A stretch of DNA of 64,000 bases. It comes from Acetobacterium woodii (lineage in GTDB: Bacteria; Bacillota; Clostridia; Eubacteriales; Eubacteriaceae). Of the stretch, positions 9,207-18,378 are shown in pieces. The stretch lies in NCBI GenBank assembly GCA_016213825.1, contig JACQZP010000016.1, positions 62,001 to 126,000 of the forward strand, given 5' to 3'. Below the pieces are notes generated by a model. The model ran no database searches. It was not told the DNA's origin and was given only the letters and a program-made list of their open reading frames with translations. Made by a program: the position numbers and the translations under genes. How positions within the stretch are numbered: the stretch's first letter is position 1; every line of letters starts with the position of its first letter.

Positions 9207-10541
9207 ATGCAACAATCACGTTATAACTTATTTACCGCTATTGCTCTTATTGTTGGCGTTGTTGTTGGTTCCGGTATTTTTTTCAAAAGCGATAATATTC
9301 TCGTCGCAACCGGTGGAAGTGTTGCATTAGGTGTTCTGGTCTTTGTTATTGCTGCCATCAGTATTGTTTTTGGCTGTCTAACCATCGCTGAACTTGCTGC
9401 CCGAACCGATCACCCCGGCGGGGTTCTTTCCTATGCCAAAGAGTTTATCAGCCCCAGCATGGGGGCCGCCTATGGCTGGTTTCAAACCTTTATTTACTTG
9501 CCAACCATTACTGCCATTTTAGCCTGGGTTTCCGGCATCTATTTCTGTATCCTCTTTAATGTGGAGCAAACTCTGGAAATTCAAATTTTGGCTGGAATTG
9601 GCTGTTTTTTTATTCTATACGCAACAAATATTTTTTCAGCCAAAATCGGCGGTTATTTTCAAAGTGGCGCCATGGTGATCAAGCTGATTCCGCTGGTGAT
9701 CATCGGTGTTGCTGGCCTGATTTTTGGTGGCAGCGGGGAATACTTCACCACTGCGGCCATCTCAGAAGTTAGCTCCACTGGCTGGATTGCTGCCATTGCA
9801 CCGATTGCTTTTTCATTTGATGGATGGATCATTTCCACCTCAGTCGCCTATGAAATTAAAAACAGCAAACGTAATTTACCACTCGCCTTAGCAATCAGTC
9901 CGCTGATTATTCTGGTTCTTTATATTATTTATTTTGTGGGAATTTCCAATTTGGTCGGTCCCACCGAAATTATGAAGACTGGTGATGCCCATCTGGATTT
10001 TGCTGCTAATATGATTTTTGGCCCCAGCGGCGCAAAAATATTGATGCTGTTTGTGTTTATTTCTGTTCTTGGTACCCTTAATGGTTTGGTAATGGCCATG
10101 ACAAGAATGCCTTACGCTTTAGGATTGGATCAAATGATGCCTAAGTCGAAGGCGATGACCCAAATCTCAAAGAAATTTGATTTTCCAGTGAACTCAGCAC
10201 TGTTCGCGCTGATTATCATTTCTTTTTGGTTGCTGATCCATTATTTTTCTCAGAAATATAACCTGTTCCCGAATTCTGACATTTCAGAAATTGCCATTGT
10301 AACCAGTTATCTCTTGTATCTGGGGCTGTATTATAAGGTATTTACATTATGGAAAAAGAAAGAAATCAAAAGTCTCTTCAGAGGTCTTATTTGCCCTATT
10401 CTGGCTTCGATTGGCTCATTGATTATTTTCTCAGGCGGCATTCAAAATCCTTTATTCGGTCTCTATTTTGTGATTTGCGCTGTTGTTTTTGGTGCCGGTT
10501 ATGCTTACTACCGTTTTGGAGTCTTAAAAAAACTTAATTAA
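9207..10541 (+). CDS. APC family amino acid permease
   Basis: 444 aa, start after GGAGGTTGCC. About 12 membrane helices are visible. The first contains the APC signature GVVVGSGIFFKSDNIL, and the FSFDGWIISTSVAYEIKNSKRNLP loop near residue 205-230 is typical of the LAT/YjeM branch of basic or neutral amino acid exchangers. Substrate cannot be told from sequence. It may be cotranscribed with upp. The C-terminus is a short charged tail. A GC-rich hairpin lies about 90 nt downstream. Confidence 0.85.
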   Translation: MQQSRYNLFTAIALIVGVVVGSGIFFKSDNILVATGGSVALGVLVFVIAAISIVFGCLTIAELAARTDHPGGVLSYAKEFISPSMGAAYGWFQTFIYLPTITAILAWVSGIYFCILFNVEQTLEIQILAGIGCFFILYATNIFSAKIGGYFQSGAMVIKLIPLVIIGVAGLIFGGSGEYFTTAAISEVSSTGWIAAIAPIAFSFDGWIISTSVAYEIKNSKRNLPLALAISPLIILVLYIIYFVGISNLVGPTEIMKTGDAHLDFAANMIFGPSGAKILMLFVFISVLGTLNGLVMAMTRMPYALGLDQMMPKSKAMTQISKKFDFPVNSALFALIIISFWLLIHYFSQKYNLFPNSDISEIAIVTSYLLYLGLYYKVFTLWKKKEIKSLFRGLICPILASIGSLIIFSGGIQNPLFGLYFVICAVVFGAGYAYYRFGVLKKLN

Positions 10542-10628
10542 TTTAAGAAATTATTTAAATTTGCGTTTGATTAAACAATTTGGGTAAATAGCATATATAG
10601 CTTTTCTCCTCAAAGCATATAATTTTAG

Positions 10629-10660
10629 AAGCGGAACACCCTCACCGGGGTGTTCCGCTT
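10629..10660. terminator. Hairpin terminator between convergent genes
   Basis: A perfect 13-bp stem (AAGCGGAACACCC, 10629-10641, with 10648-10660) lies between the permease and the SpoIIE-type phosphatase. The T-tracts on both sides are weak, so efficiency is uncertain. Confidence 0.65.
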
Positions 10661-10704
10661 CATTTTGAACTAAGTATTATATTCTAAGTATATTATTCAG
10701 ACAT

Positions 10705-11868
10705 TTATACATAAATAATGTTTACTTCTTTATTAAAGTAACGCAGCATATCAATCAGTTTTTGGGTCACCCGCCATTTGGTTGTGAGTTCTTCGGGAAA
10801 ATCCGGGTTTTGATGAGCCGGATTAATTGAATTTCCCATGATTAGATCAATGGTAGTGGCTTCATTAAATAACAGATTAGCCAACATCGACGCCCCGTTG
10901 TTTTCCTGAAATATTTCCCGACCAACCCGGTTATGAATGTAGTCATCACAGATGCGAATGGTTTCCTGCATGGTTAGTACCCCTTCGGTGACTAAATCAA
11001 TCCCTTTGATCCGGGCAATCGGTGGCACTCGATCCGACATGGTTTTAAAATCAACCACGATTTCTTCCCCGAATTCTCTGGCGATAATATTAGCGGCCGT
11101 TCCGCCACAAATAACCTTCTTGCCCCGGCCCCGTTCCATTAACCGCTTAATTTCAGCATCTTTATCCATATCCAGTGGGGGACCGGAAAACATTGTGACA
11201 TATTTCCGTTCTTCGACCTTAATCACTGCGACGGTGGTATCATCCCCTGGTTCTTCGCCATAAAGATTATAACAGGTATCCACCAGAGACATGGAAATAT
11301 CCTTAGCTTTTTTATTCTCATAAGATCGCGCTAACAGATAATCGGCTGCTTCTTCCCATTGCCAGCCAAAATTCAAAATACTGCCGATCCCGGCATGAAT
11401 AACCCCGTCACTGAAAAAAGCCATAATGTCACCTTTTTCAATCTCCATACTGGTCTCATAAACAGATTTTCCCTGAAATTCGATTGCCTGACGATCCAGT
11501 TCAATAATCTCGCCATCCCGGATAAACACCAGCGGGGGATTATCAAATTCCAGAATATAGGCCATCCGGTTTCTAAACACCTGGACAATCGTAAAAGTGG
11601 AATAAGCCAATTTACGGACACTGCACTTCGGCAGGGTCGCTTCCAGGGTTTCCAGCACATCCATAATTCCCATTTTTTCTTCCAGCATGGTCGCCGCAAT
11701 GGTGGATGTCAGAGTTGCCAGAATATTGGCCTTGACCCCGCTCCCCAAACCATCAGCCAGCACCACAATGACGCTTTCGTCATTAATCCGAACTTCAACA
11801 TTATCGCCGCAAAGCTCCTCATGAACCTTATTGACACTATCACTGGCAATATCCATAAATAAAGGCAT
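10705..11868 (-). CDS. SpoIIE-type PP2C protein phosphatase of the sensory hydrogenase operon
   Basis: 387 aa. The N-terminal 215 residues form a SpoIIE/PP2C phosphatase domain: CGDNVEV, ADGLGSGVKAN, MAFFSDGV and EPGDDTTVAVI carry the metal-binding aspartates. The rest (about 170 residues) contains CGGTAANIIARE, which is found in the C-terminal region of similar hydrogenase-linked phosphatases and is of unknown role. The start ATG overlaps the hydrogenase stop codon at 11868, which implies translational coupling. No membrane segment is seen. By context it is probably the output of an H2 or redox sensor. The phosphoprotein substrate is not in the window. Confidence 0.88.
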   Translation of the reverse strand: MPLFMDIASDSVNKVHEELCGDNVEVRINDESVIVVLADGLGSGVKANILATLTSTIAATMLEEKMGIMDVLETLEATLPKCSVRKLAYSTFTIVQVFRNRMAYILEFDNPPLVFIRDGEIIELDRQAIEFQGKSVYETSMEIEKGDIMAFFSDGVIHAGIGSILNFGWQWEEAADYLLARSYENKKAKDISMSLVDTCYNLYGEEPGDDTTVAVIKVEERKYVTMFSGPPLDMDKDAEIKRLMERGRGKKVICGGTAANIIAREFGEEIVVDFKTMSDRVPPIARIKGIDLVTEGVLTMQETIRICDDYIHNRVGREIFQENNGASMLANLLFNEATTIDLIMGNSINPAHQNPDFPEELTTKWRVTQKLIDMLRYFNKEVNIIYV

Positions 11869-13571
11869 TAAAGTTCAACCTCCCGACTGGTCACAACTTT
11901 CTGGAGTTTGGTTAAGGTCACCTTTGTTTCAGCCGTTGTTTCTCCCAGCAATCCGGCGATTTCATGGGCAACCCGCATTTGTTTGTCAATAACTCGCTGC
12001 GCCATCTTCAAGGTTTCCTCCTGCATCTTCAGCAAGTCCTGTTCCTGTTTTTCCTGTTTGGTAATATCGATAAAAATACCCATATATAATTCCTGTTCAG
12101 GAATATATGTCAGGATTTCCATGAAAGTTCGGTTCTCTCGTTCATAATGGCCTTTTCCAGTATAGATATAATGCTTCTCATAGTTTAACTTCTTAAACGG
12201 ATTATAATCCAGGGCATCGATGAAATTGTAACGCATCACGTCCTCCCGTTTCATATTAAAGAGCCGTTCAGCGGCAGCGTTGAATTCAATGATCCGGAAC
12301 TTTTTATCCAGTACTGCAATGGCGTTGGGCGTGGTGGTAATAATCAGATTTGAAATGGCTTCGCTCTTGCTGGAAATCAATGGCAGACACATATCCAGTT
12401 CCGCCATATTCCAATAAACAGCTCTAGCCTTATCCCGACAGGTTTCATAACCGCAGGTACCACAATTGAGCTCATCTCGTTCGGTGAATTTTGACATTTG
12501 ATTCAGAATATTTACAATTTCTTCTTCCGGTACTTCCCCCAAATGATGAACCGGCCGTTTACGGAACGAACGTTTGGTATCAATTTCAGGAATCGCTTCG
12601 TTAGGCTGCTTTTTACTGTTCATATCAATATACGTTTGGAGCATTTCGACCTTTTCATATTTAGATAAAGGACTGTGCAGATTACCCGGTCCATTAACAC
12701 AGCCTTCTTCGCAGGTATTCATTTCAATCCAGTATTTTTTATCCAACTGATGTATTTCATCTAAAAACTGCATACAGTTTTTAACCCCATCGATGCGCAG
12801 AATTTTCCGGCTACCATCTAAATTTTCGACACTATTCCTAGCCAGTCCACCGGTTATCGGATAGAGCCGTCCCGTATTGGTTCCGATGGCATTGAAATCT
12901 TCCGCCGGCATTTTTTTGGGAATAATATTTTCTTCTTTGATCCAGGCATCAATTTCATCAAAGGTCAGCACACCATCAATGACACCGCGGACATCCTTGT
13001 CATGCACTTCCATTTTTTTTGCCAGACAGGAACCGGCATAAACGATTTTTGCATTCGGGTATTTTTCCCGCAAAATTTTTCCATGCGCAATCATTGGTGA
13101 CACTTCCCGGCTCAGTGACGATACATACTGCGGATAATAGATTTCAATCAGATTTTTAATACCCGCACAGGATGAGGAAATCACAAACTTTTTGTCACTG
13201 TAATATTCCTTAGCATAGGCATTCGCCACAATTTCCGCACCAATTGATGTTTCTTCAATGATATCAAATCCCAGTTCCCGCAGAATCCCCAGATATTGTC
13301 TGGGATGATCCAGGTAATACGCCGTTGGAAAAACAGCGGATAAGCTCAAAACAACCTGTTCTGTTTTTAGCCATTCCTTGATTGTTTTAACATCACTGTG
13401 AATTTCTTTAGCATTATGGGGACAGGTGGCAATACAAATACCACAGCCAATACACATCAATTGGATAATTTGAGCATGCTTGTCCTTTAACTTAATCGCC
13501 TTGACCGGACAATTTCGAATACATTTATAACAATTACGACATTTCTCTTTTGAAAAATTGATGATACTCAA
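11868..13571 (-). CDS. Putative H2-sensing [FeFe]-hydrogenase with PAS domain (group C-like)
   Basis: 567 aa. Domains in order: two 4Fe-4S ferredoxin motifs (C11/14/17/21 and C40/43/46/50); H-cluster domain (about 75-320) with ligands C135 (motif SSSCAG), C182 (GSCLAKKME), C287 and C291 (MNTCEEGC); an extra 4Fe-4S module (C370, C373, C378, C395); a PAS domain (about 405-500, NAIAVLDKKFRIIEFN); and a coiled-coil tail. The proton-relay cysteine of catalytic enzymes (TSCCP) is replaced by serine, and the usual MPCxxKKxE is GSCLAKKME. Both changes fit sensory rather than catalytic hydrogenases. It lies between a 2Fe-2S protein gene and a SpoIIE phosphatase, the context described for putative H2 sensors such as HydS of Ruminococcus albus. 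Function is inferred. Confidence 0.88.
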   Translation of the reverse strand: MSIINFSKEKCRNCYKCIRNCPVKAIKLKDKHAQIIQLMCIGCGICIATCPHNAKEIHSDVKTIKEWLKTEQVVLSLSAVFPTAYYLDHPRQYLGILRELGFDIIEETSIGAEIVANAYAKEYYSDKKFVISSSCAGIKNLIEIYYPQYVSSLSREVSPMIAHGKILREKYPNAKIVYAGSCLAKKMEVHDKDVRGVIDGVLTFDEIDAWIKEENIIPKKMPAEDFNAIGTNTGRLYPITGGLARNSVENLDGSRKILRIDGVKNCMQFLDEIHQLDKKYWIEMNTCEEGCVNGPGNLHSPLSKYEKVEMLQTYIDMNSKKQPNEAIPEIDTKRSFRKRPVHHLGEVPEEEIVNILNQMSKFTERDELNCGTCGYETCRDKARAVYWNMAELDMCLPLISSKSEAISNLIITTTPNAIAVLDKKFRIIEFNAAAERLFNMKREDVMRYNFIDALDYNPFKKLNYEKHYIYTGKGHYERENRTFMEILTYIPEQELYMGIFIDITKQEKQEQDLLKMQEETLKMAQRVIDKQMRVAHEIAGLLGETTAETKVTLTKLQKVVTSREVEL

Positions 13572-13810
13572 TTAGTTTTCCCCCAAATTTTTTCGAAAAT
13601 TTCTTCCACATTTTCAGCTGAAACGGCATAGATGATGTCATCACATTCGACAGCAACCCCCTCTGTGCATTTTCCCATGCAAAATGATCCGACCAATTCA
13701 ACATCATTCTTAAGTCCCCGTTGGTCAATGATCTGATTTAATGCTTGAACTACCTTATAAGATCCATTCACATGACAGGAACTGCCAACACATACTCTTA
13801 TTGTCTTCAT
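13568..13810 (-). CDS. Thioredoxin-like [2Fe-2S] ferredoxin (NuoE-like)
   Basis: 80 aa. The four cluster cysteines are arranged as CX4C (CVGSSC, near residues 7-12) and CX3C (CMGKC, near residues 44-48), as in NuoE/HndA-type thioredoxin-like 2Fe-2S domains. This is a stand-alone domain without the N-terminal helical bundle of full NuoE. The start at 13810 follows GAGGAATATGTG. The stop overlaps the hydrogenase start. It probably passes electrons to or from the sensory hydrogenase. Confidence 0.85.
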   Translation of the reverse strand: MKTIRVCVGSSCHVNGSYKVVQALNQIIDQRGLKNDVELVGSFCMGKCTEGVAVECDDIIYAVSAENVEEIFEKIWGKTN

Positions 13811-14013
13811 CACATATTCCTCTTTAAAATATTCTATTTGTTTCATGGTATCATCACATTTTTTGTCTGTCAACGCCTGAGCAAAAATGTCATGGTATAA
13901 ATAAGAATAACCGAATTCCTCCAAAATAAGGATAAAATTCTGAATAAAAATTATAATACCCTTAATTTTTTTAAATTACCGCTCTTTTATCATCTTCTAC
14001 CAATAAATTTCCA

Positions 14014-14043
14014 TTGCCAATGGTGCCGTCTTATAGGTATAAT
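14014..14043 (+). promoter_or_regulatory. Sigma-A-like promoter of the HD-GYP gene
   Basis: -35 TTGCCA (14014-14019) and -10 TATAAT (14038-14043) are 18 nt apart, about 50 nt before the start codon. Confidence 0.6.
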
Positions 14044-14094
14044 AAATACTTAAGTTCAGACCAAATAGAGGTCAATTTTTCGGGAGGAAGCACC

Positions 14095-15156
14095 ATGAGA
14101 TATGTACCATTATTTTGCCTGCGTGAAGGAATGATGTTAGGCAATAACCTTTGGGGGGAACATGGCGAATTAATATTGGCCAAAAACACCGTTCTCACCA
14201 GAGAATATATAAAAAGCATTGAAAAACTCAACTTTAATGGTATTTATGTAGAAGATGACTTATCGAAAGATATTCAGATAATCGGCATCATTACTGACCG
14301 GGTGCGGGCTAAAACAGTAAAATGCATAAAAAATGTGTTCATTTCTACTGAACACCAGCGAGGCATAAAAGATTTTAAAGAAATGCAGCAACAGATCGAG
14401 TCCATCGTCGAGGAGATATTGAATAATAGCAGTATGGTAATCAATATGGTTGACTTGAAAGTTTTTGACGACTATACTTACTACCATTCTGTCAATGTAG
14501 CTGTTTTATCAATTGTTCTTGGCTCCGCCCTGGGGCTTCGTAAAGAACAACTATGTGAATTGGGCTTTGGTGCCATTCTTCATGATATTGGAAAGGTCTT
14601 TGTAAAAAAAGACATCCTATGTAAAGAGGCTGTCCTATCCGAGGATGAATCCGAAGAAATGCAAAACCACTCCATTTTGGGGTATGAGTATATTAAAAAG
14701 GTTTCTAACGTTAATATGTCTTCTCGTATTGGCATCCTCGAACATCATGAAAAGTTCGGCGGTGGCGGTTATCCCAATAATTTAAAGGAAGAAGAGATTT
14801 CACTTTTCGGCAGAATTATCTCAATCGCTGACGTTTATGATGCCATGACTTCGGATCGTCCCTATCGCAAGGCCATTATTCCCTCTGAAGTCATTGAGTA
14901 TATCATGGGCTGCTCCCATTCGCTTTTCGACCCGGATCTCGTTAATGTTTTTGTTCGAAAAATCGCGCCTTATCCGATTGGCACCTGTGTTTTATTAAGC
15001 AATGGGCTTTCTGGCATCGTCCTAAAAAATTACGAAAGCTTTTCGATGCGGCCCACCGTTCGGATCTTTAAAAAAGATGATCTTGAAATCCCGCCTTATG
15101 AAATCTGTCTCAGTGATCGTGAATTTCTCAATGTGACAATTACCGGAGTTTTTTAA
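14095..15156 (+). CDS. HD-GYP domain protein (putative c-di-GMP phosphodiesterase)
   Basis: 353 aa. The start at 14095 follows CGGGAGGAAGCACC; an earlier in-frame ATG at 14014 lies inside the promoter. The N-terminal 110 residues form a DUF3391-like or unknown sensor part. The HD-GYP domain (about 120-300) has HDIGKVFVKKDIL, HHEKFGGGGYP (the GYP motif), and SIADVYDAMTSDRPYR. Such enzymes hydrolyse c-di-GMP to GMP. The C-terminal 60 residues (GTCVLLSNGLSGIVL) form the small beta domain often found after HD-GYP. It lies upstream of motAB, so a role in the motile/sessile switch is plausible. Confidence 0.88.
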   Translation: MRYVPLFCLREGMMLGNNLWGEHGELILAKNTVLTREYIKSIEKLNFNGIYVEDDLSKDIQIIGIITDRVRAKTVKCIKNVFISTEHQRGIKDFKEMQQQIESIVEEILNNSSMVINMVDLKVFDDYTYYHSVNVAVLSIVLGSALGLRKEQLCELGFGAILHDIGKVFVKKDILCKEAVLSEDESEEMQNHSILGYEYIKKVSNVNMSSRIGILEHHEKFGGGGYPNNLKEEEISLFGRIISIADVYDAMTSDRPYRKAIIPSEVIEYIMGCSHSLFDPDLVNVFVRKIAPYPIGTCVLLSNGLSGIVLKNYESFSMRPTVRIFKKDDLEIPPYEICLSDREFLNVTITGVF

Positions 15157-15330
15157 GGGTATCATGTTTGCTAGTCCATTTTTTCATTCCCTGTCTTTTT
15201 AGTTCAGTTTAATTGACTTAAAACTTTAGTTTTGCCAAATCTAACTTGACCATATTCTTAATTAAAGGTAAGATAAGAATAGTTGCAGCTTTGCTTCAAT
15301 AATTTATTTTAATTAAGTTTTAGATTTTTC

Positions 15331-15357
15331 TAAAACAACGTTTAAATTTGTCGATAT
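15331..15357 (+). promoter_or_regulatory. Sigma-D (sigma-28) promoter of motAB
   Basis: TAAA (15331-15334) and GTCGATAT (15350-15357) are separated by exactly 15 nt. This is one base off the flagellar consensus TAAA-N15-GCCGATAT, about 100 nt before motA. The rest of the gap 15157-15455 is AT-rich and holds no other gene. Confidence 0.65.
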
Positions 15358-15455
15358 AAACTATGTGCAATACACAATGAAACATAACAGCAATCATTGA
15401 CATGACGCGTTAATCAAAAGCAACTATTTTTATTTGCAATTTAGGAGGATTTTTT

Positions 15456-16274
15456 TTGGATATATTTGTCATCATTTTTTCTATTGGTGGGCTAACTTCA
15501 ATTATCGTTGCCTTTTGGCTTGAAGGGGGTGCCCCACTCCACCTTTTGTCGCCAACCGCATTTATGATCGTTATACTCGGAACAATTGGGGCAACCGGGA
15601 TGTCTTTTCCGATGTCCGAAATTAAAAAAATACCCAAATTTTTTAAAGTCGCTTTTACCAACAAAAAATACGATTATCCCGGACTGATTGAAAATATGAA
15701 AGCCATGTCAAAAACGGCTCGTACCAAAGGGATTCTGAGTCTTGAAAAAGAAGTACTGGAAAACAACGAAATCGATGCATTTACCAAACGTGGCCTCCAG
15801 TTTATTCTTGATGGTCTTGATCCGGTCAAAACTCGTGAAGCTCTGGAATCCGATCTTGAGATGATCGAGCACCGTCATCATGGCGGTGCGGCCATCTTTG
15901 AAGCAGCCGGCGGCTTTGCGCCAACTTTAGGGATCATCGGTACCTGCTTGGGACTGATCAATGTATTGGGAAATTTATCTGAACCAGATAAATTGGGTGA
16001 ATCCATTGCCGTCGCTTTTATTTGTACGCTCTACGGCCTTGCTACGGCCAACCTGTTTTGGCTTCCGATCGGCACTAATTTAAAGAATAAGAGTAAAAAA
16101 GAAATTGTCTACAATTCGATGATTATTGAAGGGTTGATCCTGATTCAGGAAGGTGCCAACCCTAATTTTGTTGAAGAAAAGCTGAAGGGCTATCTGTCCA
16201 TGAAGGAACTGGAAGGCGGCGGTGGAAAGAGCGAAGGTAAGCCGGCTAAGGGTAAGGGGAAAAAAGGTAAATAA
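15456..16274 (+). CDS. motA: Flagellar motor stator protein MotA
   Basis: 272 aa, with a TTG start 7 nt after AGGAGGA. Four membrane helices are visible: residues 1-22, 30-50, and two near 150-175 and 182-205. The MotA signature EAAGGFAPTLGIIGTCLGLINVL carries the conserved prolines facing the proton or sodium channel. The cytoplasmic loop has the conserved charged segment (ESDLEMIEHRHHGG). The C-terminus is unusually rich in Lys, Gly and Ala (GGGGKSEGKPAKGKGKKGK). It forms the stator with MotB, encoded 24 nt downstream. The closest relatives could be MotA or the sodium type PomA; ion type is not certain. Confidence 0.93.
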   Translation: MDIFVIIFSIGGLTSIIVAFWLEGGAPLHLLSPTAFMIVILGTIGATGMSFPMSEIKKIPKFFKVAFTNKKYDYPGLIENMKAMSKTARTKGILSLEKEVLENNEIDAFTKRGLQFILDGLDPVKTREALESDLEMIEHRHHGGAAIFEAAGGFAPTLGIIGTCLGLINVLGNLSEPDKLGESIAVAFICTLYGLATANLFWLPIGTNLKNKSKKEIVYNSMIIEGLILIQEGANPNFVEEKLKGYLSMKELEGGGGKSEGKPAKGKGKKGK

Positions 16275-16298
16275 GTTCCGAAAAGGAGTTAACACACT

Positions 16299-17039
16299 AT
16301 GAAACGTAAACCAGAAGCCGAAAAGGACAACAGTGAGCGATGGTTGTTAAGCTACGCCGACTTTATTACACTGCTGATGATTTTCTTTGTCGTAATGTAT
16401 GCGATGAGCGCTGTCGATGCCGATAAATATAAGGAATTATCCAGTTCTTTAAACTCGGCACTGGCCGGTGATCAGCAGAAAGTTGATGGTGGCGATCAAG
16501 GTAGTCCGGTAGAAGATGTCAAACTGAATGAAGTCAAACCCACAGACGGAAATGTAACTGAAGAAGACCTGAAAAAAATCGTTGAACAGGTTCAATCACT
16601 GATTAATGAAAAAGGTTTGCAAAATCAGGTAACCGTTAACCTTGGCGATATTGGTGTGTGGATCACCTTTAAAGATTATGTCCTCTTCGATTCGGGAAGT
16701 CCGGCTGTTAAGCCGGAAACCGTGGGAACTTTAGTTGAACTGGGAAATATTTTGAAAGTTGTCGATAACTACGTTCGAATTGAAGGTTATACGGATAATG
16801 TCCCGATCAACAACAGTATGTATAGTAATAATTGGGATTTATCGGTTATGCGTGCCTCAAAGGTACTTAATATCATTGTGTCCCAATCTGGTTTTCCGGC
16901 TGACAAAATCAGTGCCGTGGGATACGGGGAATATCGGCCCATTGCTCCCAATGACACTGATGAAGGCAAAGCCAAAAATCGTCGTGTTGATATTGTCATC
17001 TTAAGAACCGATTTCAATGCTACCGAAAAGTCACAATAG
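16299..17039 (+). CDS. motB: Flagellar motor protein MotB
   Basis: 246 aa, start after AAAAGGAGTTAACACACT. One N-terminal membrane helix (about 18-38) has the ion-carrying aspartate in LLSYADFITLLM. A plug/linker region follows. The C-terminal OmpA/MotB peptidoglycan-binding domain (about 120-240) contains RIEGYTDNVPI, SVMRASKVL and VGYGEYRPIAPN...KNRRVDIVI. It anchors the stator to the cell wall. It is translated from the same message as motA. Confidence 0.94.
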   Translation: MKRKPEAEKDNSERWLLSYADFITLLMIFFVVMYAMSAVDADKYKELSSSLNSALAGDQQKVDGGDQGSPVEDVKLNEVKPTDGNVTEEDLKKIVEQVQSLINEKGLQNQVTVNLGDIGVWITFKDYVLFDSGSPAVKPETVGTLVELGNILKVVDNYVRIEGYTDNVPINNSMYSNNWDLSVMRASKVLNIIVSQSGFPADKISAVGYGEYRPIAPNDTDEGKAKNRRVDIVILRTDFNATEKSQ

Positions 17040-17075
17040 AAAAATGTCTCAATAAAAATCAATCCGCTTAAAGCC

Positions 17076-17110
17076 ATGCCCGTATGACAGTCAATCAGTC
17101 ATGCGGGCAT
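17076..17110 (+). terminator. Hairpin after motB
   Basis: A 13-bp stem with one G-U pair (ATGCCCGTATGAC 17076-17088 with 17098-17110) is followed by a T-poor tail. It is a likely but weak terminator. Confidence 0.55.
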
Positions 17111-17176
17111 ATCTTGTCTATAACAGCAGACTCTGCTGATTATTATAAAATCACAGTCATTCGTGTTGTAATTTTA

Positions 17177-17205
17177 TTGCAACACAGACAATTCCATGAT
17201 AGAAT
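17177..17205 (+). promoter_or_regulatory. Probable promoter of potABCD
   Basis: -35 TTGCAA (17177-17182) and -10 TAGAAT (17200-17205) with a 17-nt spacer. The leader up to 17310 contains two CCTGGGGA copies and a T7 run whose meaning is unclear. Confidence 0.5.
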
Positions 17206-17310
17206 AAAAGAAATTATACAAGCAACGAATCGCTTAATTACCCTGGGGAAAGCCTGGGGATTTTTTTGCTTAAATTTATCAACTTGATAAAGCTTCGGAG
17301 GATTTATGAA

Positions 17311-18378
17311 TTGAAAAAAAATGCAACTGAAAAAATAATTCAAGTCAACAATTTAGTAAAATTCTATGGGGATAAAAAAATTATCGATGAAATCAATTTT
17401 CATATTCGCCCTAACGAATTCTTAACCATTCTTGGCCCCAGCGGATGTGGGAAAACAACCCTTTTACGGATGATTGGCGGCTTTGAAACCCCAGATGGCG
17501 GCGATATTCTTTTTGAAGGAAAGTCACTGGTCAATGTACCAGCTAACAAACGCCCCATTAACACAGTCTTTCAAAAGTATGCACTGTTCCCCCATTTAAA
17601 TGTCTATGATAACGTCGCCTTTGGTCTGAAAATTCAAAAAAAGCCAAAGGAAGAAATAGAAAACATGGTTCAGGAAATGCTACGAATGGTCAATTTACAG
17701 GGTCATGAACAACGGGATGTCAATTCCTTAAGCGGCGGCGAGCAGCAACGGGTGGCAATTGCCAGAGCTCTGGTCAATCACCCCCAAGTGCTGCTGCTGG
17801 ACGAACCCCTGGGGGCTCTGGATCTCAAACTCCGTAAAAATATGCAGCTGGAACTGAAAAAACTCCAGAAAAAAACCGGGATCACCTTTATTTATGTCAC
17901 CCACGATCAGGAAGAAGCCATGACTATGTCTGACACCATTATCATCATGAACCATGGCCGGATACAACAAATCGGATCCCCGGTAGATATTTACAACGAA
18001 CCTCGCAACGCCTTTGCTGCGGATTTTATCGGTGAAAGCAATATTCTCGATTCGATTATGTTAAAAGATTGCCTGGTCAAGATTCAGGGCGTCGATTTTA
18101 AATGTGTGGACAAGGGCTTCAGTGAAAATGAAAATGTTCTCACTGTTATTCGCCCAGAAGACATCGAAATCGTCAAGCCTGGCGACGGTCTGTTGGATGG
18201 GGTCATTGAATCGGTCACCTTCCTCGGTATGCACTATGAAATTTTGATGAAATGCGGCAAAATCCACTGGTTGATTCACACCACCCGGGAGTTTTTCCCC
18301 GACGACGAGATCAGTATCTGGGTCGATCCCAACAATATCCATATCATGAAAAAGGAATCGGACCATGAAGACATTTAA
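17311..18378 (+). CDS. potA: Spermidine/putrescine ABC transporter ATP-binding protein
   Basis: 355 aa. The start is TTG 17311, 9 nt after CGGAGG; an ATG at 17307 is in another frame and stops at once. ABC motifs are Walker A GPSGCGKTT (near residue 42), Q-loop, signature LSGGEQQR, Walker B LLLDEPLGALD and H-loop VTHDQEEA. A C-terminal TOBE domain (about 270-350) fits PotA. It couples ATP hydrolysis to polyamine uptake with PotBCD. It overlaps potB by 14 nt. Confidence 0.93.
   Translation: MKKNATEKIIQVNNLVKFYGDKKIIDEINFHIRPNEFLTILGPSGCGKTTLLRMIGGFETPDGGDILFEGKSLVNVPANKRPINTVFQKYALFPHLNVYDNVAFGLKIQKKPKEEIENMVQEMLRMVNLQGHEQRDVNSLSGGEQQRVAIARALVNHPQVLLLDEPLGALDLKLRKNMQLELKKLQKKTGITFIYVTHDQEEAMTMSDTIIIMNHGRIQQIGSPVDIYNEPRNAFAADFIGESNILDSIMLKDCLVKIQGVDFKCVDKGFSENENVLTVIRPEDIEIVKPGDGLLDGVIESVTFLGMHYEILMKCGKIHWLIHTTREFFPDDEISIWVDPNNIHIMKKESDHEDI

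Noticed and set aside
13811-13924. Longer N-terminus of the 2Fe-2S protein
   Set aside because: The added 38 residues have no 2Fe-2S or NuoE features, and the GAGGA site is placed for the ATG at 13810.
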